A stretch of DNA of 64,000 nt from Bacillus sp. cl95 (lineage in GTDB: Bacteria; Bacillota; Bacilli; Bacillales; Cytobacillaceae), in NCBI RefSeq assembly GCF_900115925.1, contig NZ_FOYF01000001.1, positions 434,001 to 498,000 on the forward strand, written 5' to 3'. The notes beneath the pieces are model-generated. The model searched no databases. It saw nothing but the letters and a program-made list of their open reading frames with translations, and was not told the DNA's origin. Of the stretch, positions 45,717 to 54,966 are shown piece after piece (position 1 is the stretch's first letter; each line of letters opens with the position of its first letter). The translations under genes and the position numbers were made by a program.

Positions 45717-46194
45717 GTGCTTTCTCCCTCGCTTCTCTCTCTTCTCGTAGCATTTGCAACATTAATAGTGCTACCCCGATGACTAACGCTGAATCAGCGA
45801 TATTGAAAACCGGAAAATCATAGCCAAAAATAAACGTTTGAACAAAGTCCACTACTTCTTTTCTATACACTCGGTCGATAAAATTACCGATCGCTCCACC
45901 AAGCATAAGTCCAAGAGAAATTCCAAATAGTTTTTTACCTTTTACTGCTGTTTGAATGTAATAAATAAGTCCAATAATGACCACAACCGTGATCACATAA
46001 AAGAACCACATTTGTCCTTGTAAGATTCCCCAGGCAGCTCCCTGGTTCCGATGAGAGGTAATATAAAAGACGTCTTCAATCACTTTAATGCTTTCACCTA
46101 ATTGCAAACGCTGAACTATCAGCCATTTTGTCACTTGATCCAATAAAATCACAAACAATGCTAATATGTAATAAAACACTAAAGAAACCCCCAT
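45688..46194 (-). CDS. lspA: Lipoprotein signal peptidase (signal peptidase II)
   Basis: A 168-aa integral membrane aspartic protease that cleaves diacylated prolipoproteins. It has four transmembrane helices and the two catalytic Asp residues in [19 protein letters not shown] and [12 protein letters not shown], plus the conserved [14 protein letters not shown]. The start is uncertain: the ATG at 46194 has a weak ribosome binding site, and a GTG at 46179 preceded by GGGGG would give a start nearer to B. subtilis LspA. It lies between ylyA and ylyB. Confidence 0.94.
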   Translation of the reverse strand: MGVSLVFYYILALFVILLDQVTKWLIVQRLQLGESIKVIEDVFYITSHRNQGAAWGILQGQMWFFYVITVVVIIGLIYYIQTAVKGKKLFGISLGLMLGGAIGNFIDRVYRKEVVDFVQTFIFGYDFPVFNIADSALVIGVALLMLQMLREEREAREKAHGENESQSS

Positions 46195-46218
46195 AACTCA
46201 TCATTGACTTCTTTTAGC

Positions 46219-46248
46219 ATTTTAGCATACCGGCCACCGTTTGGACAA
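46219..46248 (-). promoter_or_regulatory. Candidate lspA promoter
   Basis: Minus-strand TTGTCC (46243-46248), 18 bp, then TGC-TAAAAT (hexamer at 46219-46224), an extended -10 form. It lies in the 64-bp ylyA-lspA gap, with the expected transcript start shortly before the lspA start codon. Confidence 0.5.
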
Positions 46249-46258
46249 TCTTACATTC

Positions 46259-46549
46259 TTAGAAGTCGCTCAAAGGCTTGCGGCAAAAAGCCTCAATATT
46301 AGATACGTCCTGTTGAGATTTTAAGGTGGGAACGATTCGGAGTATGAAGTCAGGCAAAATTTCACCAGATATTTCACATTTACCGTATGTCCCGCAATCT
46401 ATTTTTTCCATTGTCGATTGTACATCCTTCAACTCTGCAATCAGAAGTTTACTGAACCATTCCTCAAGATCGTCTTTTCTAAGTTTATTCATGATTTCTT
46501 CTTCAGTTTCACGGAGTTCTTCATAAAGATGCTGACTGTAAGTTTTCAT
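46259..46549 (-). CDS. ylyA: YlyA, DksA/TraR-like protein with degenerate zinc finger
   Basis: A 96-aa mostly helical protein. The N-terminal half is a charged coiled coil (ELRETEEEIMNKLRKDDLEE), and the C-terminal part resembles the TraR/DksA zinc finger. Of the four expected cysteines, only those in YGKCEISGE and AFCRKP remain; the second of each pair is Ser and Pro. B. subtilis YlyA has been linked to sigma-G-dependent gene expression. A GGCGGAGGTG ribosome binding site is present. It lies between ileS and lspA as in B. subtilis. Confidence 0.8.
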   Translation of the reverse strand: MKTYSQHLYEELRETEEEIMNKLRKDDLEEWFSKLLIAELKDVQSTMEKIDCGTYGKCEISGEILPDFILRIVPTLKSQQDVSNIEAFCRKPLSDF

Positions 46550-46712
46550 CGTTGCACCTCCGCCATTTTGTATCGTTATTTTCTCCTCATTTCTAATTTG
46601 AAGTCCTTAAAACATTTGACATGTACAGAAAACATTAGCGAAGGTGGAAATTTAAAGAAAAGTGATTGAGACTTGATTAGACTCGACAGACAGAAATAGT
46701 CAATAATGAGTC

Positions 46713-46772
46713 TAACGGCGGTTAAATCTTTTTAACGGCGCTTGTTTCCATTTAACGGCGGTTATGAACTTC
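46713..46772. repeat. Three direct repeats with 20-bp period
   Basis: The core TAACGGCG recurs at 46713, 46733 and 46753, exactly 20 bp apart, and a weaker TAACTTCTAACG begins at 46773. Two of the three continue as TAACGGCGGTTA, which has TAAC/GTTA arms. They lie in the 346-bp ileS-ylyA gap (46550-46895), about 165-225 bp upstream of ylyA. Apart from these repeats and the ileS terminator I see nothing else in this gap. Confidence 0.7.
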
Positions 46773-46854
46773 TAACTTCTAACGAGTTTTCAACAATTCT
46801 CGACAAATCTAAGTCGATAAACAAATCCTAGGAGCAACCCATCGAGAATAAAAC

Positions 46855-46888
46855 AAAACCCTCGCAAGATAGTTCCTGCGAGGGTTTT
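46855..46888 (-). terminator. Rho-independent terminator after ileS
   Basis: AAAACCCTCGCA pairs perfectly with TGCGAGGGTTTT around a 10-nt loop, followed by GTTTTATT on the minus strand. It lies 7 bases past the ileS stop. Confidence 0.92.
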
Positions 46889-46895
46889 AAAGCAA

Positions 46896-49667
46896 TTAAG
46901 CTAAGTGTGAATATTCTTTTTCTACTACTGTTGCACAGCGAGTACAAAGCGTTGGGTGTGCTGCTACCTCTCCGATTTCAGAAGTGACTGTCCAACAACG
47001 TTCACAAGTCTCGCCTTCAGCTTTAGAAACGAGGATTGCTGCAGTGTCAAGCTTAACAGCTTGTTCTGGTGCTTCCTCATAAGAACCTGCCACTTCAAAT
47101 CCAGATACGATAAAGAGTTGTTTCAAGTTCTCATCAATTGAATCAAGCAATGACTTCGTTTCATCACTTACGTACAAAGTGATTTTGGCAGTAAGTGACT
47201 TACCGATTACTTTTTCATTACGTGCTTCTTCAAGTGCTTTTAAAACATCGTCACGAAGCTTCATGAACGCAGTCCACTTGTTTTCAAGCATTTCAGCATT
47301 TTCGAATTCCTGGTGCTTTGGCATATCTGTCAATTGCACGCTTGCTTCTTTAACGGAAGGGATAAAGCCCCAAACCTCATCTGATGTGTGAGATAAAATT
47401 GGAGCAACCAATTTTGTTAAAGCCATTAAGGACTCGAAAAGAACCGTTTGGATAGCGCGACGTTCTGCATTATCCTTCGCTTCGATATAAAGGACATCCT
47501 TGGAAAAATCAAGATAGAACGAACTTAAGTCAAGAGTACAGAAGTTGTTTACAGCATGGTAAATACCTGCAAATTCGTACTTCTCATATGATTCATTCAC
47601 ATTCTTGATGAGTTTGTTAAGTTTAACAAGCATGAATTGGTCCACTTCACGCAAGTTTTCATATGCTACTGCATCTGTTTCTGGATTAAAGTCAGCTAGA
47701 TTTCCAAGTAAGAATCTGAAAGTATTTCGGATTTTACGGTATACCTCAGCGACTTGTTTTAAGATAGGATCTGATACACGTACATCTGATTGATAATCCA
47801 CTGAAGCTACCCATAGACGAAGGATGTCGGCACCCAGTTGGTCCATAACCTTTGCTGGAACAACAACGTTTCCGATTGATTTACTCATTTTTCTTCCTTC
47901 TCCATCTAAAGCAAATCCATGACTTAAAACACCTTTATATGGAGCTTTTCCTGTCACAGCTACACCAGTGGAAAGTGATGAGTTAAACCAGCCGCGATAT
48001 TGGTCAGAACCTTCTAGATAAAGATCAGCCGGACGTTGCAAGTCTTCACGTTCTTCAAGCACTGCCTGATGAGAAGAACCAGAATCAAACCAAACGTCCA
48101 TGATATCTGTTTCTTTCGTGAATAGACCATTCGGGCTTCCTTCATGTGTAAATCCTTCTGGAAGCAAATCTTTCGCTTCACGCTCAAACCAAACACTTGA
48201 TCCGTGTTCACGGAATAATGCTGATACGTGATCAATTGTTTCATCAGTGATGATTTCTTGGCCATTTTCAGCATAGAATACAGGGATTGGAACGCCCCAT
48301 ACACGTTGACGGGAAATACACCAGTCTCCACGGTCACGAACCATATTGAATAGACGTGTTTCACCCCATGCAGGCACCCATTTTGTTTCTTTGATTGCTT
48401 CTAATAAATCTTCACGGAAATCCTTGATTGAAGCAAACCATTGAGCAGTAGCACGGAAAATTACTGGCTTCTTTGTTCTCCAATCGTGTGGATATGAGTG
48501 AGTAATGAATGAAAGCTTCAATAACGCGCCATTCTCTTCCAACTTTTGAGTGATTGGCTTATTAGCCTCTTCATAAAATAAACCTTCGAAACCTTCAGCT
48601 TCACTCGTCATGTGTCCTTTATCATCAACTGGACATAGAACATCAAGCCCATACTTCTGTCCAACATGGAAATCGTCTTCACCGTGACCTGGTGCTGTGT
48701 GAACGCAACCTGTACCAGCATCAGTAGTTACGTGGTCCCCAAGCATCACTAAAGAATCACGGCCATATAAAGGATGCTCTGCTACAATATTTTCGAGCTC
48801 GCTTCCCTTAACTTTTGAAACTACTTCAGTAGCTTCCCAGCCAACTGCTGAAGAAACCGCTTCAAGAAGTGCTTCTGCCACAAGGTATTTTTTGTCGTTT
48901 GCAGCTACAACTACGTATGTTAAGTCAGGATGAACGGAAATTCCCAAGTTAGCTGGAATTGTCCATGGAGTAGTCGTCCAGATAACAATGTGTGTATCAG
49001 TATCTAAAACGTTTTTACCATCCTTTACTTTGAAACCTACATAGATAGATGGTGAACGCTTATCATTGTACTCAATTTCTGCTTCTGCAAGCGCGGATTC
49101 ACTTGAAGGCGACCAGTAAACAGGTTTCTTACCTTTATAGATATAGCCTTTTTTCGCCATGTCTCCAAAGACCTTGATTTGTTGAGCTTCGTATTCAGGC
49201 TTTAATGTGATGTATGGATTTTCCCAATCACCACGGACTCCGAGACGCTTAAACTGCTCTCGTTGATTATCGATCTGTTCTAGTGCGTACTCTGCACAAA
49301 GCTTACGGAAATCGGCAACCGACATTTCTTTCCGTTTTACACCTTTATTTGTCAAAGCCTGCTCGATTGGCAAACCATGTGTATCCCAACCTGGTACGTA
49401 TGGTGCATTGAATCCGCTCATCGATTTGAAACGGACAATAAAATCTTTCAAAACCTTATTTAATGCATGACCCATGTGGATATCACCATTCGCATATGGT
49501 GGTCCATCATGTAATACGTACATTGGACGATCCTTTGTACGTTCCTGCACCATGTTGTAAATATCCATCTCTTTCCATTCCCCCTGGATTTCAGGTTCTC
49601 TTTTAGGAAGATTCCCACGCATCGGAAATTCCGTTTGTGGCATCAATAACGTATCTTTGTACTCCAT
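46896..49667 (-). CDS. ileS: Isoleucyl-tRNA synthetase
   Basis: A 923-aa class I synthetase that charges tRNA-Ile and edits misactivated valine. The HIGH motif appears as HMGH (residues 64-67, [17 protein letters not shown]), the KMSKS motif is in [10 protein letters not shown] near residue 595, and a C-terminal zinc finger CERCWTV...CTRCATV is present. This is the bacterial-type enzyme (about 920 aa). It is controlled by a T-box leader and has its own promoter. Confidence 0.97.
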   Translation of the reverse strand: MEYKDTLLMPQTEFPMRGNLPKREPEIQGEWKEMDIYNMVQERTKDRPMYVLHDGPPYANGDIHMGHALNKVLKDFIVRFKSMSGFNAPYVPGWDTHGLPIEQALTNKGVKRKEMSVADFRKLCAEYALEQIDNQREQFKRLGVRGDWENPYITLKPEYEAQQIKVFGDMAKKGYIYKGKKPVYWSPSSESALAEAEIEYNDKRSPSIYVGFKVKDGKNVLDTDTHIVIWTTTPWTIPANLGISVHPDLTYVVVAANDKKYLVAEALLEAVSSAVGWEATEVVSKVKGSELENIVAEHPLYGRDSLVMLGDHVTTDAGTGCVHTAPGHGEDDFHVGQKYGLDVLCPVDDKGHMTSEAEGFEGLFYEEANKPITQKLEENGALLKLSFITHSYPHDWRTKKPVIFRATAQWFASIKDFREDLLEAIKETKWVPAWGETRLFNMVRDRGDWCISRQRVWGVPIPVFYAENGQEIITDETIDHVSALFREHGSSVWFEREAKDLLPEGFTHEGSPNGLFTKETDIMDVWFDSGSSHQAVLEEREDLQRPADLYLEGSDQYRGWFNSSLSTGVAVTGKAPYKGVLSHGFALDGEGRKMSKSIGNVVVPAKVMDQLGADILRLWVASVDYQSDVRVSDPILKQVAEVYRKIRNTFRFLLGNLADFNPETDAVAYENLREVDQFMLVKLNKLIKNVNESYEKYEFAGIYHAVNNFCTLDLSSFYLDFSKDVLYIEAKDNAERRAIQTVLFESLMALTKLVAPILSHTSDEVWGFIPSVKEASVQLTDMPKHQEFENAEMLENKWTAFMKLRDDVLKALEEARNEKVIGKSLTAKITLYVSDETKSLLDSIDENLKQLFIVSGFEVAGSYEEAPEQAVKLDTAAILVSKAEGETCERCWTVTSEIGEVAAHPTLCTRCATVVEKEYSHLA

Positions 49668-49712
49668 TTTTATTCCTCCATTTATTAAGCTGCAAGCGAA
49701 TTATTTAAACAC

Positions 49713-49986
49713 AAAAAAACCTTCTCATCCCAAATAGGGACGAGAAGGTTTATTTCCCGCGGTACCACCCTGTTAGAAATAATCAAAAAGACTATATCCA
49801 CTCAAAATTCGTAACGTGAATGAAACGCCTAAGTTTAATCATTCTGAAACAGAATTTTCAACCCGGAACTCAAGGGTGATCTTCCAATATCTCGCTCTGC
49901 TAGGCTCCCACCAATCCCAGCTCGCTTAAAAAGCTTGTAGATATTGTACTGTCCCTCTCATCGTCAATAATCGCTATTTTGGTTAT
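49713..49986 (-). ncRNA. T-box riboswitch leader of ileS
   Basis: About 270 nt of structured leader in the 351-bp divIVA-ileS gap. The conserved T-box AGGGTGGTACCGCG (49758-49771 on the minus strand) pairs with the tRNA acceptor end. Downstream is the terminator stem AACCTTCTCGTCCC/GGGATGAGAAGGTT (49718-49750) with seven T. In stem I, the context GGAAGATCACCC places an ATC codon at 49878-49880 as specifier, matching isoleucine. Uncharged tRNA-Ile should favour antitermination and raise ileS expression. Confidence 0.93.
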
Positions 49987-49992
49987 TAAAAA

Positions 49993-50022
49993 ATTATATG
50001 CGAAAATTCCTTATTTCGTCAA
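49993..50022 (-). promoter_or_regulatory. ileS promoter
   Basis: Minus-strand TTGACG (50017-50022), 18-bp spacer, perfect TATAAT (49993-49998). The -35 overlaps the divIVA stop codon. The expected start near 49986 fits the beginning of the T-box leader. Confidence 0.85.
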
Positions 50023-50534
50023 GCTAATGAGTCTTCTTCTTTTGAAGAATTTAACTCAGTTGAATCTAATTCATATTGTAATAAATGATCCCAGTCATCA
50101 TTATTTAAAAGATCCAATTGTGCTTCGACCAGCATTTTAAAGCGAGTACGGAATACTTTCGATTGTTTTTTCAAGTCTTCAATATCAAGTGCAATCTTTC
50201 TTGCCTTTGAAAGCGACTCGTTTACAATGCGATCAGCATTTTTTTCAGCTTCTTTAATAATAAGTTTTGCTTCTTTTTGAGCATTGCGTTTTACATCTTC
50301 TGATGCTTCTTGGGCAATGACGATTGACTTGTGGAGTGTTTCTTCAATCGTAGTAAAATGCCCTAAACGTTCGTTCAGATCATTCAAACGCTCTTCCATT
50401 TCTTTCTTTTCTCGAATGACTTGTTCATAATCCTTGATCACTTGATCAAGAAATTCGTTTACTTCATCCTCATCATAGCCTCTAAAACCTTTATTAAATT
50501 CTTTATTATGAATATCCAACGGCGTTAATGGCAT
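50019..50534 (-). CDS. divIVA: Cell division initiation protein DivIVA
   Basis: A 171-aa coiled-coil protein that recognises curved membrane at septa and poles, recruits MinJ/MinCD, and anchors the chromosome during sporulation. The N-terminal membrane-binding and dimer domain has [20 protein letters not shown], followed by long heptad coils. An upstream frame extension of 19 codons is rejected. The ATG at 50532-50534 has GGAGGTG with a 5-nt spacer and gives [13 protein letters not shown]. It is last in the ylm cluster. Confidence 0.96.
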   Translation of the reverse strand: MPLTPLDIHNKEFNKGFRGYDEDEVNEFLDQVIKDYEQVIREKKEMEERLNDLNERLGHFTTIEETLHKSIVIAQEASEDVKRNAQKEAKLIIKEAEKNADRIVNESLSKARKIALDIEDLKKQSKVFRTRFKMLVEAQLDLLNNDDWDHLLQYELDSTELNSSKEEDSLA

Positions 50535-50623
50535 AGTGCCACCTCCAAAATCAGTCTCTTCTCTTTTATGTACAGTGCAAATATTCGACAAATATTTCTA
50601 TATTCCTGCAATAATAATGAAAT

Positions 50624-51397
50624 TTATTGATATTTCCCTGCAGTAATTCTCCATTTATCTTTTTTCGTCTTGCCATCTATCGATATGATTTTGGCTCTGC
50701 CATATCCTCTCATCGATAGGATATCCCCTTCTTCACAAACGAAGGCGGTATTTTCAATGACAGTCCAATTTACCTTAACGAGACCTTGTCCAATGAAAAG
50801 TTGGGCTTTTTGTCTTGAGAGGTTATGTATTGCTGCGATAACTGTATCCAGTCTCAATGAAGAGACGGTCGTTGACAGCTCATGCAATTCTTCTTTTGAC
50901 TCAATGGCATCTGACAACTGAATTTCTTTCAATTCGACTTTGGCTTTACCAATTGATTCTAGTTGCATCCCGAGATAATCACTTACCTCAGACGCAGTAA
51001 AAATCTGTATTCTATCCCCTTTGAAAAGAATATCCCCAAATTTCCCGCGCTTCAGCCCAATCGACATTAAGCTACCCAAAACTTGTGGATGTTCGATTGT
51101 AACAAATTTGCTAGGATAATTAATTTCAAATAAGCTAATTTGAAATTGCTCCATTGCAGCTTCATCATAGTCAGGATACAAGTAAGCACGCTTTCTTTCG
51201 GTTGTTTCGGTTCCTCCAAAAAATGCAAGCTTAACGTTCCCATGCTCGCCCACGATGGTTTTTACAATATGTTGCTCCCGAGGATCGAGAAAATCAGTAA
51301 GCTTAGCGGAATATGTGGAATCCACAAATTCTTTCCAATGCAAAGCCTGATCTATGAATTCACGTTCCTCAGGACGAAAATGTTGATAAATATTCAT
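50624..51397 (-). CDS. ylmH: S4-domain RNA-binding protein YlmH
   Basis: 257 aa. An N-terminal YlmH-type domain (YQHFRPEEREFIDQALHWKE) is joined to a C-terminal S4 RNA-binding domain (LDTVIAAIHNLSRQKAQLFI, VCEEGDILSMRGYGRAKI). Recent work in B. subtilis describes YlmH as a ribosome quality-control factor that can act like RqcP with RqcH, which is also encoded in this window. It lies 3 bases downstream of ylmG. Confidence 0.93.
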   Translation of the reverse strand: MNIYQHFRPEEREFIDQALHWKEFVDSTYSAKLTDFLDPREQHIVKTIVGEHGNVKLAFFGGTETTERKRAYLYPDYDEAAMEQFQISLFEINYPSKFVTIEHPQVLGSLMSIGLKRGKFGDILFKGDRIQIFTASEVSDYLGMQLESIGKAKVELKEIQLSDAIESKEELHELSTTVSSLRLDTVIAAIHNLSRQKAQLFIGQGLVKVNWTVIENTAFVCEEGDILSMRGYGRAKIISIDGKTKKDKWRITAGKYQ

Positions 51398-51400
51398 TCT

Positions 51401-51664
51401 TTAGCCAATCCAAGTCTGAACCTGTGCCAATCCATTCGACGCAAATCGAAGGACTAAGATTGCCACAATTGGTGAAATATCAATCATTCCGATAGGGGGA
51501 ATGATTTTTCTAAACGGCTCAAGATATGGTTCGCATATACGAGTGAATAATCGTCCGATCGACGTTTCGCGTGCACTAGGAAACCAAGACATCAAAATAT
51601 AGATGATTAATGCCCAGTAATAAAGCTCAAACACTTTAGATAAGATGTAAAATACAATATCCAT
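51401..51664 (-). CDS. ylmG: YggT-family membrane protein YlmG
   Basis: An 87-aa integral membrane protein with two hydrophobic segments ([23 protein letters not shown] near the N-terminus and [16 protein letters not shown] near the C-terminus) and the conserved [18 protein letters not shown]. The family is linked to cell division and envelope organisation, and the molecular role is not known. It lies 6 bases after sepF in the conserved ylmE-sepF-ylmG-ylmH order. Confidence 0.93.
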   Translation of the reverse strand: MDIVFYILSKVFELYYWALIIYILMSWFPSARETSIGRLFTRICEPYLEPFRKIIPPIGMIDISPIVAILVLRFASNGLAQVQTWIG

Positions 51665-51670
51665 TTAACA

Positions 51671-52123
51671 CTACCACCTCGAATCATGTAGATCATGTTC
51701 TTGCATGATCTCAGAAATATTCCCAGAAACTTCAACATTGTCAGGTGTGCATAAGAAAATACTTGTGCCGATTCTTTGGATATCCCCTCCGATGGCATAA
51801 ACTGTCCCGCTTAGAAAATCCACTATTCTTTTAGCCTGATCGTGATCGATACGTTGCAGATTTACAACTACAGCTCTGCGATTTTTCAAATGATCAGCAA
51901 TGTCCTGAGCTTCAGCATATACCCTTGGTTCAACTAAAACTACTTTTGATGCTTTCTGAACACTTTGTAGACTCACAACGTTTTGTTTTTGAGGAAGTTG
52001 CTTTTGAACCTGTTGCTTTTGTGTTTTTAGTGGTTCTACTTCTTCTTCAATGTATTCGTCTTCATAATCCTCATATTCATCATCCAAAAAGAAAAAAGTT
52101 TTGATTTTAGATTTAATACTCAT
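51671..52123 (-). CDS. sepF: Cell division protein SepF
   Basis: A 150-aa membrane anchor for FtsZ that forms rings and tunes septum thickness. An N-terminal amphipathic segment ([20 protein letters not shown]) precedes an acidic and Gln/Lys-rich linker. The C-terminal SepF domain ([40 protein letters not shown]) follows. It starts 3 bases after ylmE. Confidence 0.96.
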   Translation of the reverse strand: MSIKSKIKTFFFLDDEYEDYEDEYIEEEVEPLKTQKQQVQKQLPQKQNVVSLQSVQKASKVVLVEPRVYAEAQDIADHLKNRRAVVVNLQRIDHDQAKRIVDFLSGTVYAIGGDIQRIGTSIFLCTPDNVEVSGNISEIMQEHDLHDSRW

Positions 52124-52126
52124 TGC

Positions 52127-52813
52127 TTACACCTCCTCATCATCATAGCCAACAAGGGCTGTTCCAATCCTTACCATTGTGGCACCTTCTTCAATTGCAA
52201 TATTAAAATCATTCGACATCCCCATCGACAATTCTGTGCACGGAGCATTCTGAAGATGGAGTGCTTGGACTTCGCTACGAATTTCTGCCAATTTCTTAAA
52301 GCATTCTCGAAGAGTTTTTTCATCATCTGTAAATGGTGCCATTGTCATTAACCCAACAACATATACGTTTTCTAATGACTTTATGCTCTCAATGAACCTA
52401 ATTACTTCTACTGGTGCAAGCCCATGCTTAGATTCTTCACCAGACACATTGACTTGTACGAGGCATTTTACCTTTTTATTAGCTCTTTTATTAATCTCTT
52501 CAGCTAATGATAATCGGTCAAGAGAATGAATGTATTCGACTTGATTGATAATATTTTTTACTTTTCTTGTCTGCAAGGAACCAATATAATGCCATACAGG
52601 CTTGTCCTGAAGAACTTGCCATTTTTCTATTAGTCCTTCGTCACGGTTTTCACCAAGATGAACGATTCCTGCCTCTAGCGCTTCAGCGGCTCTTTCAATA
52701 CTTACATATTTTGTTACGCCAATAATTTTTACTTCATCGGGATTCCGAGCGACTTTCATGCAAGAATCATGAATTTGTTTTTGAATTGTTTCTAGCTTTA
52801 CAACAACATCCAT
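52127..52813 (-). CDS. ylmE: YggS-family PLP-binding protein YlmE
   Basis: A 228-aa alanine-racemase-fold protein that binds pyridoxal phosphate and helps keep PLP and amino acid pools balanced. The PLP lysine is in VKIIGVTKYVSIERAAE near residue 36. LGENRDEGLIEKW, WHYIGSLQTRKVKNI and ELSMGMSNDFNIAIEEGATMVRIG are typical. It overlaps ylmD by one base. Confidence 0.94.
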   Translation of the reverse strand: MDVVVKLETIQKQIHDSCMKVARNPDEVKIIGVTKYVSIERAAEALEAGIVHLGENRDEGLIEKWQVLQDKPVWHYIGSLQTRKVKNIINQVEYIHSLDRLSLAEEINKRANKKVKCLVQVNVSGEESKHGLAPVEVIRFIESIKSLENVYVVGLMTMAPFTDDEKTLRECFKKLAEIRSEVQALHLQNAPCTELSMGMSNDFNIAIEEGATMVRIGTALVGYDDEEV

Positions 52814-53640
52814 TAAAAATCAGAATCCTCCCTCCAGCCAATAAAGCTCATCATCCTCCCCGTCTTTCCATTATCACGACGATGGGAAAAAAATTCATCT
52901 TGGTGACAGCTTGAACAATAGGTAGTAGTTAGGATTTGATCTTCCTTGATTCCCTGCTTCATAAGAAGCTGTTTGTTCAATTCTTGCAAATCAAGAGTAT
53001 ATTGACCTTCTTGTATTTGATTATATGGTTTTTTTTCGACATGTTCTAGTGTATTTTGAACGAAAGTAATAACATAATCATCTACAATATAACATTTTTT
53101 GCAGATAGATGGGCCAATAATGACAGAAATTCGTTCGACATCGATTCCTTCCTGCTGCCAGGTTGATACCATTTTTGCACCGATGCCATGAACGGTTCCT
53201 TTCCAACCTGCATGAGCAATCCCGATCATCTTCTTCTCAGGAGCAATAAAATACAGTGGTACACAATCAGCAAAACAAAGAGTCATCAAAATACCCTTTT
53301 CGGTTGAATAAAAACCGTCAGTGTCTTTAATTGAATCATCGTACGCATACGAGCCTTTGCCACAGTCCTCTGAAGTCACTTTCTTGATTCTAATGCCATG
53401 TGTCTGTTCTGCTCCAACCCATTTTTCTAATGGAACACGAATGGATTTTGCGAGTGACTCACGGTTCGCACAAACATCTGTCAAGTTGTCCCCTACATGA
53501 AAGCCAAAATTTTGAGATTGAAAAGAATCTTTACTTGAACCGCCATTTTTAGTTGTAAATCCAGCAACCAATCCTGGATACTGTTCAACCCAATTCTTTA
53601 TTGAGTAATACTGTTCATTTTGTTTTACAAATGGTTCCAT
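52813..53640 (-). CDS. ylmD: Multicopper-oxidase-fold purine nucleoside phosphorylase YlmD (PgeF family)
   Basis: A 275-aa member of the DUF152/laccase-domain family. The metal-binding residues are visible: His and Cys in LCFADCVPLYF, IAHAGWKGTVHGIGAKM and the C-terminal CSSCHQDEFFSHRRD. Family members are reported to edit peptidoglycan precursors (PgeF) or act on purine nucleosides; which applies here is not settled by sequence. It overlaps ylmE. Confidence 0.9.
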   Translation of the reverse strand: MEPFVKQNEQYYSIKNWVEQYPGLVAGFTTKNGGSSKDSFQSQNFGFHVGDNLTDVCANRESLAKSIRVPLEKWVGAEQTHGIRIKKVTSEDCGKGSYAYDDSIKDTDGFYSTEKGILMTLCFADCVPLYFIAPEKKMIGIAHAGWKGTVHGIGAKMVSTWQQEGIDVERISVIIGPSICKKCYIVDDYVITFVQNTLEHVEKKPYNQIQEGQYTLDLQELNKQLLMKQGIKEDQILTTTYCSSCHQDEFFSHRRDNGKTGRMMSFIGWREDSDF

Positions 53641-53706
53641 ATCACTTCTCCGTTTTGATTTTACTTTAAGTTTACCATACTCTTATATTAGCTTGCATAA
53701 AAGCAC

Positions 53707-53973
53707 CTAAAGCTCTTCTTCATATACCCTTTCCGCCATATCTTTAAATCTTACAAGGATGACGTCCTCGCCAATCTTTAAAATGTTCTTCCAAGGAATC
53801 ACAATATCTTCTTCCCGTCCAAAGAAACCTAATACTTTACCTACACCTGTTACCACAACGGCTTCAATTTTCCCTGTATTTAAGTTTATCTCGATGTCTC
53901 CAACATTACCTAATCTTTTCCCATCAGCTACATTCACTACATCCTTGATTTGAAAGTCTGAAATTTTCACCAT
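53707..53973 (-). CDS. ylmC: PRC-barrel protein YlmC/YmxH
   Basis: An 88-aa small PRC-barrel domain protein (KISDFQIKDVVNVADGKRLG, KVLGFFGREEDIVIPWKNIL, IGEDVILVRF). The family is widespread in spore formers and is tied to the sporulation and ylm region; its function is unknown. A GTG three codons upstream lies inside the ribosome binding site, so I use the ATG at 53971-53973 with GGGAGTGA ahead of it. A 12-bp inverted repeat (53984-54025) ends at this ribosome binding site. Confidence 0.9.
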   Translation of the reverse strand: MVKISDFQIKDVVNVADGKRLGNVGDIEINLNTGKIEAVVVTGVGKVLGFFGREEDIVIPWKNILKIGEDVILVRFKDMAERVYEEEL

Positions 53974-53983
53974 TCTAATCACT

Positions 53984-54025
53984 CCCGTTTTACATGCTAT
54001 TACAAATATATGAATGTAAAACGGG
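53984..54025. repeat. 12-bp perfect inverted repeat before ylmC
   Basis: CCCGTTTTACAT and ATGTAAAACGGG are separated by 18 AT-rich bases. In the ylmC transcript the second arm ends in GGG, the start of the GGGAGTGA ribosome binding site. The sequence could be a protein operator or an RNA hairpin that hides the site. It does not look like a terminator because no T run follows. Confidence 0.8.
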
Positions 54026-54101
54026 AATATTGTTCAATGGAACAATAAATATAGTCAGTCTCAAAAATAACCTATATTTTCGGATAAAATCCCATATAAA
54101 T

Positions 54102-54122
54102 AAGCTGCCATAAAGGCAGCTT
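54102..54122 (-). terminator. Hairpin terminator after sigG
   Basis: AAGCTGCC pairs with GGCAGCTT around a 5-nt loop on the minus strand, starting at the sigG stop codon itself and followed by ATTTATAT. The T run is weak, so efficiency is uncertain. Confidence 0.7.
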
Positions 54123-54901
54123 CAGCTTTGTATATTCTTGTTCATTTGCTTTATTGCAGCTTTTTCAAGTCTTGATACTTGGGCTTGTGAAATGCCAATT
54201 TCATCAGCAACTTCCATTTGCGTCTTACCTTGGAAAAAACGCTTGCGCAAAATCAACTTCTCGCGTTCGTTTAATCTACGCATGCCTTCTTTGAGTGCTA
54301 ATTCTTCTATCCAGTTTGTATCTTTATTTTTTTCATCACTTAGCTGATCCATTACAAAAATCGGGTCGCCACCATCATTATAAATCGGTTCAAACAGAGA
54401 TACAGGATCTTGGATAGCATCCAGTGCAAAAACAATTTCCTCATGCGGAACCTCTAGTACCCTTGCGATTTCCTCTGCAGTAGGTTCTCTCGAGGTTTCA
54501 CTCATCAACCGCTCTCTAACTTGAAGCGCTTTATAGGCAATATCTCTGAGAGACCGTGACACCCTTATCGGATTATTATCTCTCAAATACCTCCGTATCT
54601 CCCCGATAATCATCGGTACGGCATAAGTAGAGAATTTTACATTTTGGCCGAGATCAAAGTTATCAATAGACTTCATTAATCCGATACAGCCCACCTGGAA
54701 TAAGTCATCAACAAATTCTCCTCTGTTGTTAAAACGCTGAATAACGCTTAACACAAGCCGCAAGTTTCCATTCACAAGCTTTTCTCGAGCGAATATATCG
54801 CCTTCTTGCATTTGTCTGAAAAGCAAACGCATTTCTTCATTTTTTAAAACAGGAAGTTTTGATGTATCAACACCACAAATTTCAACCTTATTTCGAGTCA
54901 A
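54122..54901 (-). CDS. sigG: RNA polymerase sigma-G factor (late forespore)
   Basis: A 259-aa sigma-70 family factor that runs late forespore gene expression. Region 2 has DDLFQVGCIGLMKSIDNFDL and KFSTYAVPMIIGEIRRYLRD. Region 4 has KTQMEVADEIGISQAQVSRL. It is almost identical to B. subtilis SigG. The start codon is TTG (54899-54901) with GGAGGG six bases upstream. It lies downstream of sigE with its own candidate sigma-F/G promoter in the 176-bp gap. Confidence 0.97.
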   Translation of the reverse strand: MTRNKVEICGVDTSKLPVLKNEEMRLLFRQMQEGDIFAREKLVNGNLRLVLSVIQRFNNRGEFVDDLFQVGCIGLMKSIDNFDLGQNVKFSTYAVPMIIGEIRRYLRDNNPIRVSRSLRDIAYKALQVRERLMSETSREPTAEEIARVLEVPHEEIVFALDAIQDPVSLFEPIYNDGGDPIFVMDQLSDEKNKDTNWIEELALKEGMRRLNEREKLILRKRFFQGKTQMEVADEIGISQAQVSRLEKAAIKQMNKNIQS

Positions 54902-54937
54902 TCTCTTCCCTCCTCACAGGAGTTGCTGTACAAAAAA

Positions 54938-54966
54938 CAGTATCTCCTTGAGAAGGAAAAATATGC
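54938..54966 (-). promoter_or_regulatory. sigG promoter, sigma-F/sigma-G type
   Basis: Minus-strand GCATA (54962-54966), then 14 bases, then GGAGATACTG (54938-54947). The -10 fits the reported sigma-F pattern GGnnAnAnTn at every fixed position, and GCATA is the usual -35. In B. subtilis sigG is read from such a promoter in the forespore. Confidence 0.75.
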
